A stretch of 64,000 bases of DNA, from the NCBI GenBank assembly GCA_013399115.1, contig VXAA01000089.1, positions 14,923 through 78,922 on the forward strand, written 5' to 3'. Source of the stretch: Anseranas semipalmata. Taxonomy: Eukaryota > Chordata > Aves > Anseriformes > Anseranatidae. Numbering within the stretch: the first letter of the stretch is position 1; each line of letters opens with the position of its first letter. A model generated the notes under the pieces. The model made no database searches, had not been told where the DNA came from, and saw nothing but the letters and a program-made list of their open reading frames with translations. This document shows positions 1-12,115 of this stretch, piece by piece. Both the position numbers and the translations under genes were made by a program.

Positions 1-955
1 GGGGCCTTTGCCTGCGGGCTCTTCGTCGGAGGGCTGCTCGCTCCCTCTTCCCCACAGAGCCCCCGTGTCGTGTCCTCGCGCCGCTTGTAGCCCTGTCCTG
101 CTCACTTCTCTCCCTCTTTTCTTTTTCTTTTTTTTTTCTTTTCTTTTCTTCCCACAGTGTTTGATAATTAAATCTGTTTCCTTCCTTCATCCCTGTTTTA
201 AGACCCTGAGCCATTTATTTTCCCCTCTTTTTTCTTCTGGGTTCCTAAAATCTGATCTCACAGGCTCCCAAGCCTCTTCTCTGAAGTGGCATTTTCATTA
301 TTCTGGGAAGATCAGTCTCAAAGTCCTGAAGTATACGTTTAATGAGCGATTTCTAGCCATACCTCTACTTGGCAAAGGTACTGTAGAGCTCTGTTCCCCT
401 GGTAAAGTGGGAGCCCAACAGTACAGACAAGAGAGGATGAAACAAGGAAGCACCCAAGAGGTTCCAGGTGCATTTAGCTCTGATCCAGGAGGGTTTGTTA
501 ATTCCTCGTAGCATCAGCTACGCTGACCCCCCAGAGCCATTTGATTTCTCTGCTCCTCACTCCACAGGTACCTACAGACCGTGGCTCCTCGGCCGCAGAG
601 TTGGACCTGCTGTGGCTGTGGACCCAATGCGCCCCACAGGACCTGGGGTGCTACGGAGCAGGTGCAAGAGCTGGGGAGGCCGCATGAGTCTGGCACGGCC
701 AGCACAAAGCCAGCTCCGTACAGCCCGCTGGGTCCAGGCTGGCTCTGTGCTGGGGGTTCTGCTCCTTTCCAGCCAATACTTCTGGCTCTGGGAATGCAGT
801 GCTGAAATACCTGAGCTGCCTCGGGATGGAGCCAGCCAGGAGCTCACAAAAGCAGATGGGCTCTTTCTGGAGCAGCGCTGGCCCTAGAAGCAGTGTAACT
901 GCATTCACGTGGCACTGTGCCTGAGCTAATAAATCCCGTTAGACCTATGCTGGCT
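1..955 (+). other. Candidate terminal exon(s) of an unidentified transcript
   Basis: A GC-richer patch at the window edge contains strong plus-strand 3' splice-site-like sequences: pyrimidine tracts ending in CAG at 57, 157 and 568. The last is followed by about 360 bp of GC-rich sequence, an open frame to a TAG at 885-887 and an AATAAA at 929-934. This is the layout of a 3' terminal exon, coding or non-coding. I do not recognise the encoded peptide in any frame and conservation cannot be judged, so a lncRNA is as likely as a gene end. Confidence 0.25.
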
Positions 956-3900
956 TTTCATCCATGGCCTGGACAATCTGACCACAGATAGATGAAATTT
1001 GACTGTATGGTGTTTACCATACTGTCCTGAGACCTCAGAACTTCTAACTGCATTTATCAGTATAATATTCCTCTGACACAGAGAAGCATCGGTTCCCAGT
1101 CAGCAGACGGAAGAGTTATGAAGAGGCTGAACAGCTTGCCTGGGACCAAAAGGCAGGTATGTGGCAGAGTCAGTGCTGTTATAATCTAAGAACTGCAGAG
1201 ACAGGACCTTTTGGCTAATTAATACAAACCTAGGAACTGAGTCAGTCAAGGTCACATTCTAGCTCAGTGTCAGTGGTCTGCAAGTGGATTTGGAGTGGAT
1301 GCTAAAGGAAAGTGCAAAAAATAAAGCTTGTATACATGTGGTTTGTGGTCTTTGTTTTCTTCAGTCCACTTACACAGTGAAACTTTCCAATGCACGTATA
1401 TATACACGTATATATATACATATAAAACTTGTTGCAACTGAGGCCATGATTTATTTTAGTGGAGGATGTTTACCGGCAACCAGAGTTCTTCAAGAGGTGT
1501 AGTCCACATACCCACTCTAGCTTCATGTGATGGATTGTATGCCACAGACAACTGAGACTGAGACTTTTTGCACTAACAGTATCTTAAGGTTACATTGTCA
1601 GCATTTGCTGGTGCAGAAATAGAAACCATACCACCCACAGATCCTCCTGAGCTGCAATGCGGGGCAGAGGTATACTAGACTGCAAGAGGAGGGGGAAATC
1701 AAACAGAGGTGTTAACTACACATCTGAGAGAACTCCAGGAGCTGATTACCATACCTGGATGTGTCAGAAATATATAAAAGCATAAATGGGCTTTCAGAAA
1801 CGTGCCCTGCTGACACTGAAGACAACTGAGGTCTCTCCAAGTGTAGCACAGGCTTTCAGGGGACATCTCCCCAGTTCTTAAGGTAGAACAGCCCGTCACC
1901 CTTCTCTAGGCTGGGCTCCTTTGGAGGTCTCCCAGGCCTGGAGAAGAAATACCTATGAGGAAAGTAGCTCCAGATGAAATACCTAGCCTTCAAGACCAGG
2001 AGTGCCTCAGCACCCATTTTTTTCCTGCATACAACAGCAGAGGCAGGAGCCCAGGTGGGAGCCAGCTCTGTGGAGGAAGCCTGCGAGCAGTGGTTCAGGA
2101 ACTGGTGGGGCTTTCAACATCTCAGTATCCTGAGCCAGGAAGGCTAGGGCACCCACGGGCAGCCCTTGTAAAACTTGGCAGCGCTCGCCATGGGCTAGCA
2201 TCCTATCATGCCACATAAACGCAGGGCATGAAGCCTTCCTCAAGACTTCTTAACGTGATTTATGTTGAGACAGCTGATGGGGAACATCTGCAGTCTGTGA
2301 GACACTATTGGTCTGTAACAGGCAGGCTGCTAGGCACAAACGGCATTTTCGAGACCACAGTAGGAATCACAACTATGAAAACTTTAAAGGAATATAGTAA
2401 TAATAATTATTATTATTTTAATATTTCTCAAGAGCTCTTTCCAAGCTTGATGGGTTGTTAAGGAGGCAGTATGAAAGTACTTGTTTGAAAGATCCAGAAT
2501 TTAGGTGATGGAGGCCTGCATCCTGGATCAAATGGAGATGGAAATCAAATGGCAAACTCTCAATGTTGCATGAGATATGATAGGCAGGAAATGCTTTCAA
2601 AGAGAAGTCAAGCAGCTTATGCTTCCTCTTATGAGGAAGAACCAGTGGAAGTATACAAGGAAAAGAGCATTACAATCAAAGTTAATGTCCAAGAACACAA
2701 TTCTAGACAGGTAGCAGGTTAAATTTAGATTTAAATTCACAGAATACGATGTTGTAAAAAGCAAGATATTTGGCAATAAGTATTTGGATGATAATTTTGA
2801 CATATAGATTGGTGTAGCTTAGTTGTCAAAACTACAGGTAAGTCTGAATGATGACCACAATACTCCACACCTCTCAAATGAGACACTGATGCTGTTCACA
2901 ACTATTGTGTTTAAAGGCACCAGAAAAGTCTCTTAGAGCTTTATTTTTGCTGTCTGCATGAGCATTTGAGAAAGGCCCAGATATTGGCTTCAGCAGGAAG
3001 AGACAGAAAAAATACAGCTCGGTTACTCATTGTTATGGAGGTGAATTTGTGTTTTCAAGAGAAGACTACCCAGAGATAGAGGGTGGAAGCAGGAAAAAAA
3101 TATATTTTGAAGAGATTAGTCAACCCCTGTTGGGCATCTGGAAAGTGGATGAGGATCACCAGATGATCACCTCTGGGTGAGCTTCCGAAGGAATGATAAC
3201 ATGAAAAAAAGGCTGAGAAGAACAAGAGGAACAACAGAGCTAATGGAGGACAAAAATACAAGCATATAGCTAGCTGTCTATGATGCTCAATAAATCAGGA
3301 AAAGTGACAGTAACTTTGAGATTGAATTAAGAAAAAGTCACCATAGATTTTGGAAATAATGGTGTCAGCAGCTCAGAAGCTAAACTAGAGTCTGCAGAGC
3401 CTAGAGCATGTTTACAGTAAGAGGGAAAAGAGTCAAGTGACTTGAGAGGTTAAAGAGCAGAGAAAGAAAAGGTACTGGGATGGGTTCTGTAGGATATGGT
3501 AGACCTTTGTGTCTGTCTGTAGTCCCATTGAAAACAACAGAGAAGAACTCACTATAGGCATTGAACTGTGTGGGTAGGTGTGTGTCATCTTGCAGCATTA
3601 GGTTATTAACATATACTGCACGCCTTCTGGGGGAGACTTGGTCAAAGTGAGGAACTGGGAAAATGATCTGAGCAGTAGTGTGTTTGATGGACATGGTCAT
3701 AGAAAGGATACATTATTCAAGGCCCAAGAAGATGATGTGGTGATAATTGAAATACCAGATGATGAGTCTGGGCAACAGCTTCAGCTGTGTGGATAGCTAG
3801 AAAGGGGTATGTTTTAGATAGGTTATTCACAAGTCTCAGCAGCCAGATTAATGCACTTGAACTGTGCTGAGATGATTCATTACACACTGTTCTGTAATCA

Positions 3901-4554
3901 TTATTTTATAGAACTAGAGCTCTGTTCACTGAAAATTCAGTTTAATGAATTTTGTTGTGTTCCACAGAGGTTCACTGACTGTAAAAGATCTTACCTTCTT
4001 CTTTTTGGCTGTATTAAAGCCAAGGCGCTGCTGCTTTTGCAATACGGAGTAATTGAACCTTTCCATTCTTTATTGGGCTCCATAGGATGTGATCTGTAAG
4101 TATCCTAACTTCATCATGTAGCAGAGAGAGATCTTAAAATGAACAATACCAAAGTTTATTTAAAAAAAAAATTGCTATATCACTCCATATTTCTGTACCT
4201 GGGAGACTCAACTCCTCCACACACGTCACGCTCTTTCCCAAGACCAGAGTATCAGCAGTTATATGAAAGCCTATGTAGCTTTATACTGCAGCAGAGGAGA
4301 TGTATCTTTTCTTTTCAGTGAAATGAGTGATCCTGATGAGCTTCACATCTAAACTTCAAAAAGAAATAGTTATATACAACCTAGCTTCCAACTCTATATG
4401 TCCAAGTCAATCTTTACCTCCTTTAAATTCTTAAAATATACTTAATTCATGAATTCTTCAAAATGTGATCTAAAGTAATAAATAATCATACCAGATTATT
4501 GTGCCCAGTTTTAAGCCTTTAGGGGACTGGGAACATAGTAAAAAAAAAAATCCC
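956..4554. other. Intergenic, no gene recognised
   Basis: AT-rich DNA without a recognisable gene. A short GTATATA-rich stretch lies at 1397-1425 and a perfect 18-bp AAT/ATT palindrome at 2398-2415. Open frames are short and unrecognised. Confidence 0.7.
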
Positions 4555-4722
4555 TGTGAGGACGAATAAGCACTGGAAGAGGTTTGCCCAGAGAAACTGT
4601 GGAATCACCCTCCTTGGACAAGGCCTTGAGCAACCTGATCTGAACTCCGCTCACCCAGCTTTTAGCAGGAGGAGGTTGCACTAGGGACCTCCCAAGGTCC
4701 CTGCCCATGCTAGAAAAACCAT
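4555..4722 (+). mobile_element. CR1 LINE 3' fragment
   Basis: A diverged plus-strand CR1 tail: GGTTTGCCCAGAGAAACTGT followed by CTTGGACAAGGCCTTGAGCA and GGACCTCCCAAGGTCCCTGC. The 3' ATTCTATG repeats have been lost. Confidence 0.82.
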
Positions 4723-6021
4723 GAGTTCCCAAATACAGGGTGAGAAATCTGTCCCATGCACCCTTCAGACACCTGCATAGCTTCCCTCCAAGCCCTAACT
4801 GGCCACCTGGAAACCTGCTAACTGGAAACCTGCAGTTTTCTCTGCAACATCCACAGTACACAAAGAAACAAACCCTCATAAAACTGTTTCTTGGTTTTGA
4901 AGCAACAGGAAGGATTTCAAGCATTCTACTTTTAATTTTAAGCTGCAAAGATCTTTAAAAATTATTTTTTGTATAAAGCTAGTGAAGCAAAATTATCCCA
5001 AATTCTTCTGTCAGGCCATGGAGATTTCAATAGTCTATGAAATACCCAATGCCTTATGGAGGAAGACTGTAGATATTAAGAAACTGTGATTAAAAGCAAA
5101 TCCAACTAAATTCTCTTACACATTGAGTAAGAGATCAAAGACTGTCACCCTTCTGACTCTCTAACCTCTCTGAAACAAAACCAAACTTCACAGGTTTTGA
5201 CCTGATTGTGCAGGCTTTCCTCATGCAAAACTTCCAGACGTATCCATGAGCACTTTGCCTGAACAAGAACAAAATCATTAAAGCTGTATGTTTTCATTAA
5301 AGGTTCAGCGAAGCAAATGGAAAGAACAGGTAGCATCTCTAAAATAACTTTAGTTTAACTTTTTAGTTAACCTTTAACTTTTTTTAGTTTAACTTTTTTT
5401 AGTTAAACTCTTGAGTTTAATTTCCAGTTATGTCTGTTAAAAAAAGAAAAAAAAAAGAAAAAAAAAAAAAAAGAAACACAGAAAAAGTAATAAGAAAAAT
5501 ATGCTCTAAATGATGTGTATCCTTCTCTCCCAGTTTGGACTGGCACAAGACAACCAGTTCCTGTCTGCCAGCTGTGGACACCATATTTCTCTTGGAGAGT
5601 GCATGATCCAGTTTGCTTGTGTGTGGATATCGCATTCTTAAGGTGAGAGCTCAAATTCCAGCTTGGCAGCTGCAAACAATCCACTTCTCTTGGACAATGG
5701 TGCTTTCAGTTTGCCAGCATATCGATCAGAAAATGGCTAAAAAATTAATATATACCAAGCCTGACAGACTTTCTGTTCTGGAATACTTTTTATCCCACTC
5801 TAACTATAGAGTTGATGTTTGCAACCTGTATATATGAGTTTAAATTTGCTCTAATATGGCCTCAAAAAAATGGCTTCACAAGAACCTGTAGAATACAAAG
5901 ATGAAAAGTGAACTGTTTTTTACATAGTTTTTTGCATACTTTTACACAGATTTCACATCTTCTGCCCCCACACTTCACACAATCACTCTTTCTGTCTTGT
6001 ACATGTACAAACACACCCACG
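4723..6021. other. Intergenic, simple repeats only
   Basis: Contains a 15-bp imperfect tandem pair near 4807-4836, a degenerate TTTTAGTTTAAC repeat at 5348-5420, and an A-rich tract at 5440-5475. No gene was recognised. Confidence 0.7.
5348..5420. repeat. Degenerate TTTTAGTTTAAC tandem repeat
   Basis: Four to five imperfect copies of a unit combining TTTTTAG with TTTAAC or GTTAAC. Because TTTAAC and GTTAAA alternate, the array also contains short inverted repeats. Just downstream is an A-rich tract. Confidence 0.7.
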
Positions 6022-6290
6022 CAGATTCATGGAGTAACTGAGTTTGGAAGGGACCTTGGAAGATCAAGTCTAACCTCTTGCTCGAAGCAGAGCTAACTTC
6101 AGAGTTAGGTCAGGTTGCTGACGGCCTTGTCCAGCTGAGTTTTGAAGATTTTCAAGAATGAAGATTCCACAGCTTTTCTGGGTGACCTCTTTCAGGACTT
6201 GTCCACCCTCACAGTGAAAAATTATTTCTATATATCCAGTGCAAGCTGTGAACACTGCCCCTTGGCCTTTCTTTGTGCACCCCATCTTCT
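6022..6290 (-). mobile_element. CR1 LINE 3' fragment
   Basis: A degenerate CR1 3' end on the minus strand: plus-strand TTGGAAGGGACCTTGGAAGA at 6044-6063 and a TTCCACAGCTTTTCTGGGTGA-like block near 6164-6184. No open frame is left. Confidence 0.82.
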
Positions 6291-8737
6291 TATAAGCCTC
6301 CTTGGTATGCAAATCTGTATATTTATGTATTTGTTTATGTATTCATTTATATATTTATGTATATTTATATATCACAGGCATATTTTGTTTTAAATGTTTT
6401 CCTTTTATTTCTACTTTTCACTCCCTCCATTTCTTTGCTACCTATACAACAGCACACAGAGAAAATATTTAAGATTTTTTTTTAATGACATCCTCAAGAC
6501 TAGCCCTATCTCTATAAGAAACCTATCTTGTGTTTTCTGTTTCTCTTGATTAGAGAAGGAAAAAGGAGTGAAGACGATTGAATACCTATAGAAACAGAAC
6601 TGTTACAAGCATGACAGCTGATAATCAAAAGTGGCTGTGAAAATGTCAGTTTGCAGATTATTTTCTTGTAACAGAGCCATTGTTCAGCATAGACATATTT
6701 TGTATTCAACAGGTCATCTGAATAATCTTCTAATTTAGTAACTGGTTTTGGAGATGTCTTACAGTACAACCTGGAGACTTTTACTATTTAATGTTAATAA
6801 AGGTTAAGTGCTAAATATTGTGATGTTAAGCACATGCTTTCTCCAGCATATCTATTTAGCAATAAAGTGTTTGCAATATTTGTTGGAATATATAAGAAGT
6901 ATTTCTGCCAAATGATAATAAAGAAGGGAGTTTAAGAAGAATTTTGGAGAGCTAAGAATCCCTAGATAAAATCAGTTCGTGTAGTTAATCTGCAGTGAGT
7001 TTCAGAAGTAAAGTTGCCTCCATTAATATACAAGTACATGTTCAAGACACTTGTATAATCTGTAGAATATTATACTTCTTCTCCACTGTCACTTCACTGA
7101 TTAACCCTTGTCTTATTTATCTAACAAACAACGCTGAGGCAAACAAATTAAAAGAGAACTCATTAGAATCCTCTCAGAAACACTGTCACCTCCTTCAGCC
7201 CAGCTGAGAAGAAAGCCTGGATGAGTAGATGACCTGACGCCAGAGGAGCCAATGTGTCACACCAGTGGTGACACTAATGGGAAACAGATGTATAATCTTA
7301 CTGCGCTCAAGATGCCAGCCGGTGGCATGCTGTTGGGACAAATATCTACATACAGAAATGAAGTTTTTCAGTGAAAGGGCAAGAAAAGAGCTTACATTCA
7401 GTTTTGTCAGAGAAATTCCACAGATGTATCTGAGGAAGTGTTTTCAGAACTTGAGAGGCACAAAATACAACTTTTAATTTAAAAAGTGCACAAACCACAC
7501 TAGAGTCCTGTTTTGTTTAGGTTCTATACTCTGCTAATCACTATGGGAGCTGAATGCCAGCTTTTGCTCCATTACAAGTTTTGGAAAGGCAAATCACACT
7601 TTTCTACTGGAACAAACATTTGACCCATTTCTGTCCTTACAGTAAGATAAAACTAAACCATGAGAGGAAAAAAGTGTAATTTTAAGGTCATCTTTCTTCA
7701 GAGTAAAATGAAATTGTAAAATAGGGCAGAGAAACTGTGATGTCTGCCATTTCTACAGTACCCCAGGGGCTGAGAAGGGGACTGCTAGAGCCAAAAGCAT
7801 GAACCACAGTACGTAAGTAGCTTTAGGCTTTAACCATGCCTATCTTCTGCTGATCAGCAGAGAGCCCATAAATCATGCTCCCTAGGGACTGAAAGGCTTA
7901 AAGAAATATTAAAAGACTCAGTCCTGCACTGGTGGGATAATACATATGGTAATCTAGTAGATGATGTCCACATTTAATTTCTACTTTCCTTTGGACCGTC
8001 CTTTTTTCTCTCCACAGAGACTTTTAAAGCAGGAGAGTAAGTGAGGCCATGTCAAACAGAGATATTTCACTTTGCTTTCCCTGAACTCAACACTGAAGTT
8101 TTTGTCACCACTTTAATGGATATTTTCAGCTCAGATGGAACTCAGTGATGATTTCATTGTTTAATGTCAGCTTCTCTCCCTGGGTAAAACACAAGGTTTG
8201 GGTTTTCAGGCAGCATGACAATTAACAAAGGAAATATAACAAGTCACATGGCTCCATCTAAAAACAGCTACTGATCATCTGCAATGCCCTCATGACACTC
8301 CCAAACCTTCCTTCAGCCCAGCCCTGGTTTGGCCCACAGCTGGCAGTTGAATATTTTCTGACTGATAGCTGGCTTGGTGAACACAACTAATAATAACACT
8401 GGGCCCAAGTCCACCCCCCGCTGTTCAGTACTTCTGTGGAACAGCATCTTGCACAGTAAGCAGTTGTTGCGGTATCAAAATCCACATTTTATCTGCACAG
8501 CATGCGAGATGTAGAGAGATGTGGCTGGGACAGTTTCAGGCAATGGATTTTAAAAGTGAATTCATCTGGGGCTATTGCTGTCCCCTTAGCACTGTCGCTA
8601 TGCTTTTTAAATATTGGAAATATTAAGATTTTTTTAAAAATATTAGGAAAAGATAAGACACTTTATATCTTATGCCCCATATATGTGTGGAATAGAAACT
8701 AGGGACTAAATCCCTGAAGAACCTTAGTGCAAGAGGA
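6291..8737. other. Intergenic, no gene recognised
   Basis: Begins with a TATTTATG-type low-complexity tract (about 6319-6372). The rest is AT-rich single-copy sequence with no supported exon. Confidence 0.7.
6319..6372 (+). repeat. TATTTATG-type low-complexity repeat
   Basis: Imperfect copies of TATTTATGTATT and TATTTATATATT next to the 5' side of a CR1 remnant. Confidence 0.7.
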
Positions 8738-8818
8738 ACATATCATAGAATATCCAAGTTGGAAGGGACCCATAAGGATCATTGAGTCCAACTCCTGGGT
8801 CCCCATAGGACCACCCCA
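8738..8818 (-). mobile_element. Short CR1 LINE 3' end
   Basis: About 80 bp of the CR1 3' terminus on the minus strand: plus-strand ATCATAGAATATCCAAGTTG, then GGAAGGGACCCATAAGGATC and GAGTCCAACTCCTGGGTCCC. Confidence 0.88.
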
Positions 8819-11656
8819 AAAATACGGAATATCTGAATGTCTGCAGCTAAATTTCACCTGAATTGATACACCTAAATCCAAAACTGAAATAACAATAATA
8901 AAAATAAAACCGCTTTAAGCTTGCTCCTCACCCTGGAGGCTGTGACCTCAGTAGCAACTTTTAGATTGATTTCAAAGATCCTTTAGGAGCAGAGTTTTGC
9001 TTCCACCTCAAAACAGCAAATGTGAAAGGCGGAAATCTTCTCTGACAGCAGCATTCTCAAACCCCAAACGCAAAACAAGCACAAAACATGTATTCTTATT
9101 TTCACTCTATCACCCTAGTCCTGTTAGTGTATTTTATCAGACACCTTCTGAGAAACTCTCTTGGAATGGTCCACTCACAAAATGCAGATGAGGAAAAATT
9201 TTTTTGTTAAAGACACAGCCAATGAGAGTATGCTATAACAGATAACAAATGACTATGTTCCCTCATTTGCTTGATGATGCCAAAACCTCCAGGTCTGAAT
9301 GTATTCTAAGCAGGTAGGAGGGGAAGGCAGGCAGGGGGGGTGCAATCTGTACCTTCCTCAGTGGAGCTGGGCCCCTGTGCAGAAGTAAATGAGGCTTCAT
9401 TACACTGGAGAGACAAAAGAAAAAGGAGCCCGTAGCCTTGGAAAGAGGCATGCTTGGGCTTTCAGTTTCTGTGCCCCAAAAGATGTCTGTATACATTCAG
9501 CGGTTACTGTACAAAATGTTACTTGTGTCAAGATGCAAAACTGTTTCAGAAGGGGATGCTTAGAACCTCCTTTACATCTCCTTTGGAGCATGCAGACCAC
9601 AAATACTCTCTCTGCGGTCAACAATGATGAAGTTGCTGTGACTGAAGGAAGCAACACATCTCTTGCTAGTCTTCAGTGAGGAAACCACCAGGCTACCAGC
9701 CCCCAGGAGGCAGATGTGAATGTGGACACTAAGGACAAGGACAAGTTTGAGTGCCCTGCTCTCCTTCCCTGGCCAAGTTCTCTAGCCTGTAAATTACCAC
9801 ATGAGCTCCCCAGCCTTGTTTTACAATAAAATGGTCAACTTTGATCTGTTCTTTGACAGCATGGCTGATGGTAAGGACACATGGTGCCTACATTTTCCAA
9901 AAGTCTTGTCTGGTTGGGGCAGTATCTCCCTTATGGTGCCTCTTTGGAGATCAGAAGGACCCTGTGCTGCCTCTCTGGCACCCTCAATCACGAAGTCACT
10001 CACAGACAACTCTTACCCACACCAGGACTTCTTCAGCAGTTTCCTGAGCAGCTCTCCGTGCAACAAATAAGGGAAGGATTTTAAGTTCCAACAAAGGGAG
10101 CAGAGGTCTCTGGTTTGCTGGCTTGCAGCTACCTACCATTTCAAGATTTTTAAAAAACACCCTTCACAAGTCAAGGATGAGAAAATGGTCAAAAAGAGAA
10201 CCAGCACTAACAGCATTTGCTGAGTCTCACTCATTTGCTCTGGCACATCTCTTGCAGCCCTTAGACTGCAGAATGTGGCACCCTGGGGCATGATAACACC
10301 TATTCATTCAAGCTAAAGGAAGTCCAGACCAATGGGTTTTGTATTGGTATTTGCTTGCCTGGTATCATTTGATACACTGATATAGCAAAGCAACTGCTTT
10401 CTGGGTCAGCCAAGGAGTCTGCTGTTCTGTGAAATGTTAGTTGAACACTGGTTTGCTACCCCAGATTAAAATCCACATTTATCACCACAGATGTCTTGTC
10501 AGATATTTGATGATTAAATTATGATCATCTGCAGGGAAGGGATGGAATAGAAAGACAGGGAACAGCACACAAACCAGTCTGGCTAGATAAGTTTTCCATG
10601 CTCTTCATTTTGTAATAAGCAATGTTTGCTGTGTCTGTGCCTGCATGTGAATTCTCAAGATTGCCACCATGTGCTGGGAAGTGACCAACCTGGAGCAAAA
10701 GCAACGAGCATGGAAGAGGCCTAAGACCAAGTTGATTGGGTCATAATGTATAGTTTTGTCAAGAAAGCCTGTCCTGCTTACTGCTTTACCCAAACTGCTC
10801 ACTCACTGTTTAGAAGAGCCCCAGAGAAAGGCAAATCGTGCTGTCTCCAGAGGGGACACAAGCAGGACCGAGGGCCCAGCAAGCAGCAGTGCACCCATCA
10901 CCTGACAAAAGAAAGCAAACCTTCAACTCACAACAGTAAAATCAGCCATAATTAAAGAGGGATGTGGAAAGAGAGGAAAACTTCTGAAGAGCTAATCTTA
11001 AATTTATCAGGCAAAAGGGCAGCAAATCATCTTTCATACCAGTGGTAATAATAGCAGTAGGGTTGCAGTACAAAACTTTGCTGACAAGACAGAAGCCTTC
11101 TCCATGCCGCTTATGGTTTTCTCACTCACTCTGGTTATATGTCATTCTTGTATTAAGCTTCCCTCTTGAGAAATGCAAACTGCTTTTGAATGAAGATGAT
11201 TCCTCCAGAATACCCTCTATTCATGTTCATGCCCAGGGTATGACTCAGATGTTCAGAATAGGAGCAGGACATTCCTCTGTCTCCAGAGGACCCATCAGTG
11301 TCCTTAAACTTTCTTCCAGACCTCCATTAGAACACAGCCTTGGCCAGTCCTGTGTCAGATCCTGGCCACACTCATATTGCAATTGCTGGATAGGGATCAA
11401 CTCATTTTAGACATTGCCAGCTATTGCCCTTGTGCAGACAGTTTGTGCTGGTAGACATCTTGGACCTCTGTCCAAGGCAAGAGGGAGCATACCATGCAAA
11501 CCTTGGAGAAAGAACCCCTAGAGCAAGTTCTGTGGCCCTAGGCTGGGGCCTGACTTTAGCTCTGGCATGGCTGTCATGTTTTTTAAGTACGGGTAAATCT
11601 CACTGCTTAGTACTGGCACGTTTCCATTCAGCTGTCTCAAATATAGAGATGATTAC
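8819..11656. other. Intergenic, no gene recognised
   Basis: Slightly less AT-rich around 9260-10080, where several short overlapping open frames occur on both strands. None is recognised, and none shows splice sites and coding signal together. Confidence 0.65.
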
Positions 11657-12115
11657 CACAGAATCACGGAATGGTTGAGGCTGGCAGGGACCTCTGGAAG
11701 CCATCTTGTCCAACCCCCTGCTCAAGCAGGGACACACAGAGCAGGTTGCCAAGGACCCTGACCAGTCAGGTTTTGAACAGTTCTATGGATGGAGACTCCA
11801 CAGCCTCTCTGGGCAAGCTGTGCCAGTGTGTGACCATCTTCACAGTAAAAAAGTGTTTTCTTGTGTTCAGATTGAATTTAATGTTTTTTCACATCTGCTC
11901 ATTAGCTCTCACCCTGTCACTGGGCACCACCTCTTCTTCTTCTTTCCCTCCCATCAGATATTTGTTTATACACTTTGATGAGAGCCCCCTGAGCCCTCCT
12001 TTCTCCAGGCTGAACAGTCCCAGCTCTCTCAGCCTCTCATATGAAAGACACTCCTTAATAAACCTTGTTGCCTTTCTTTGGGCTCACTCCAGTAAGTCCA
12101 TGTCTCTCTTGAATT
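11657..12115 (-). mobile_element. CR1 LINE fragment
   Basis: This 5'-truncated minus-strand CR1 has its 3' end at 11657 (ACAGAATCACGGAATGG on the plus strand), then the conserved GACCTCTGGAAG block, the ORF2 tail and the CTCCAGGCTGAACAGTCCCA block near 12004. The reading frame is broken. Confidence 0.88.

Noticed and set aside
1397..1425. TATA-rich stretch as a promoter
   Set aside because: It is a short GTATATA/CATATA low-complexity run with no initiator, CpG content or downstream gene.
4511..4948. 145-codon minus-strand open frame
   Set aside because: It runs antisense through a CR1 fragment and an A-rich tract, and the peptide resembles nothing known.
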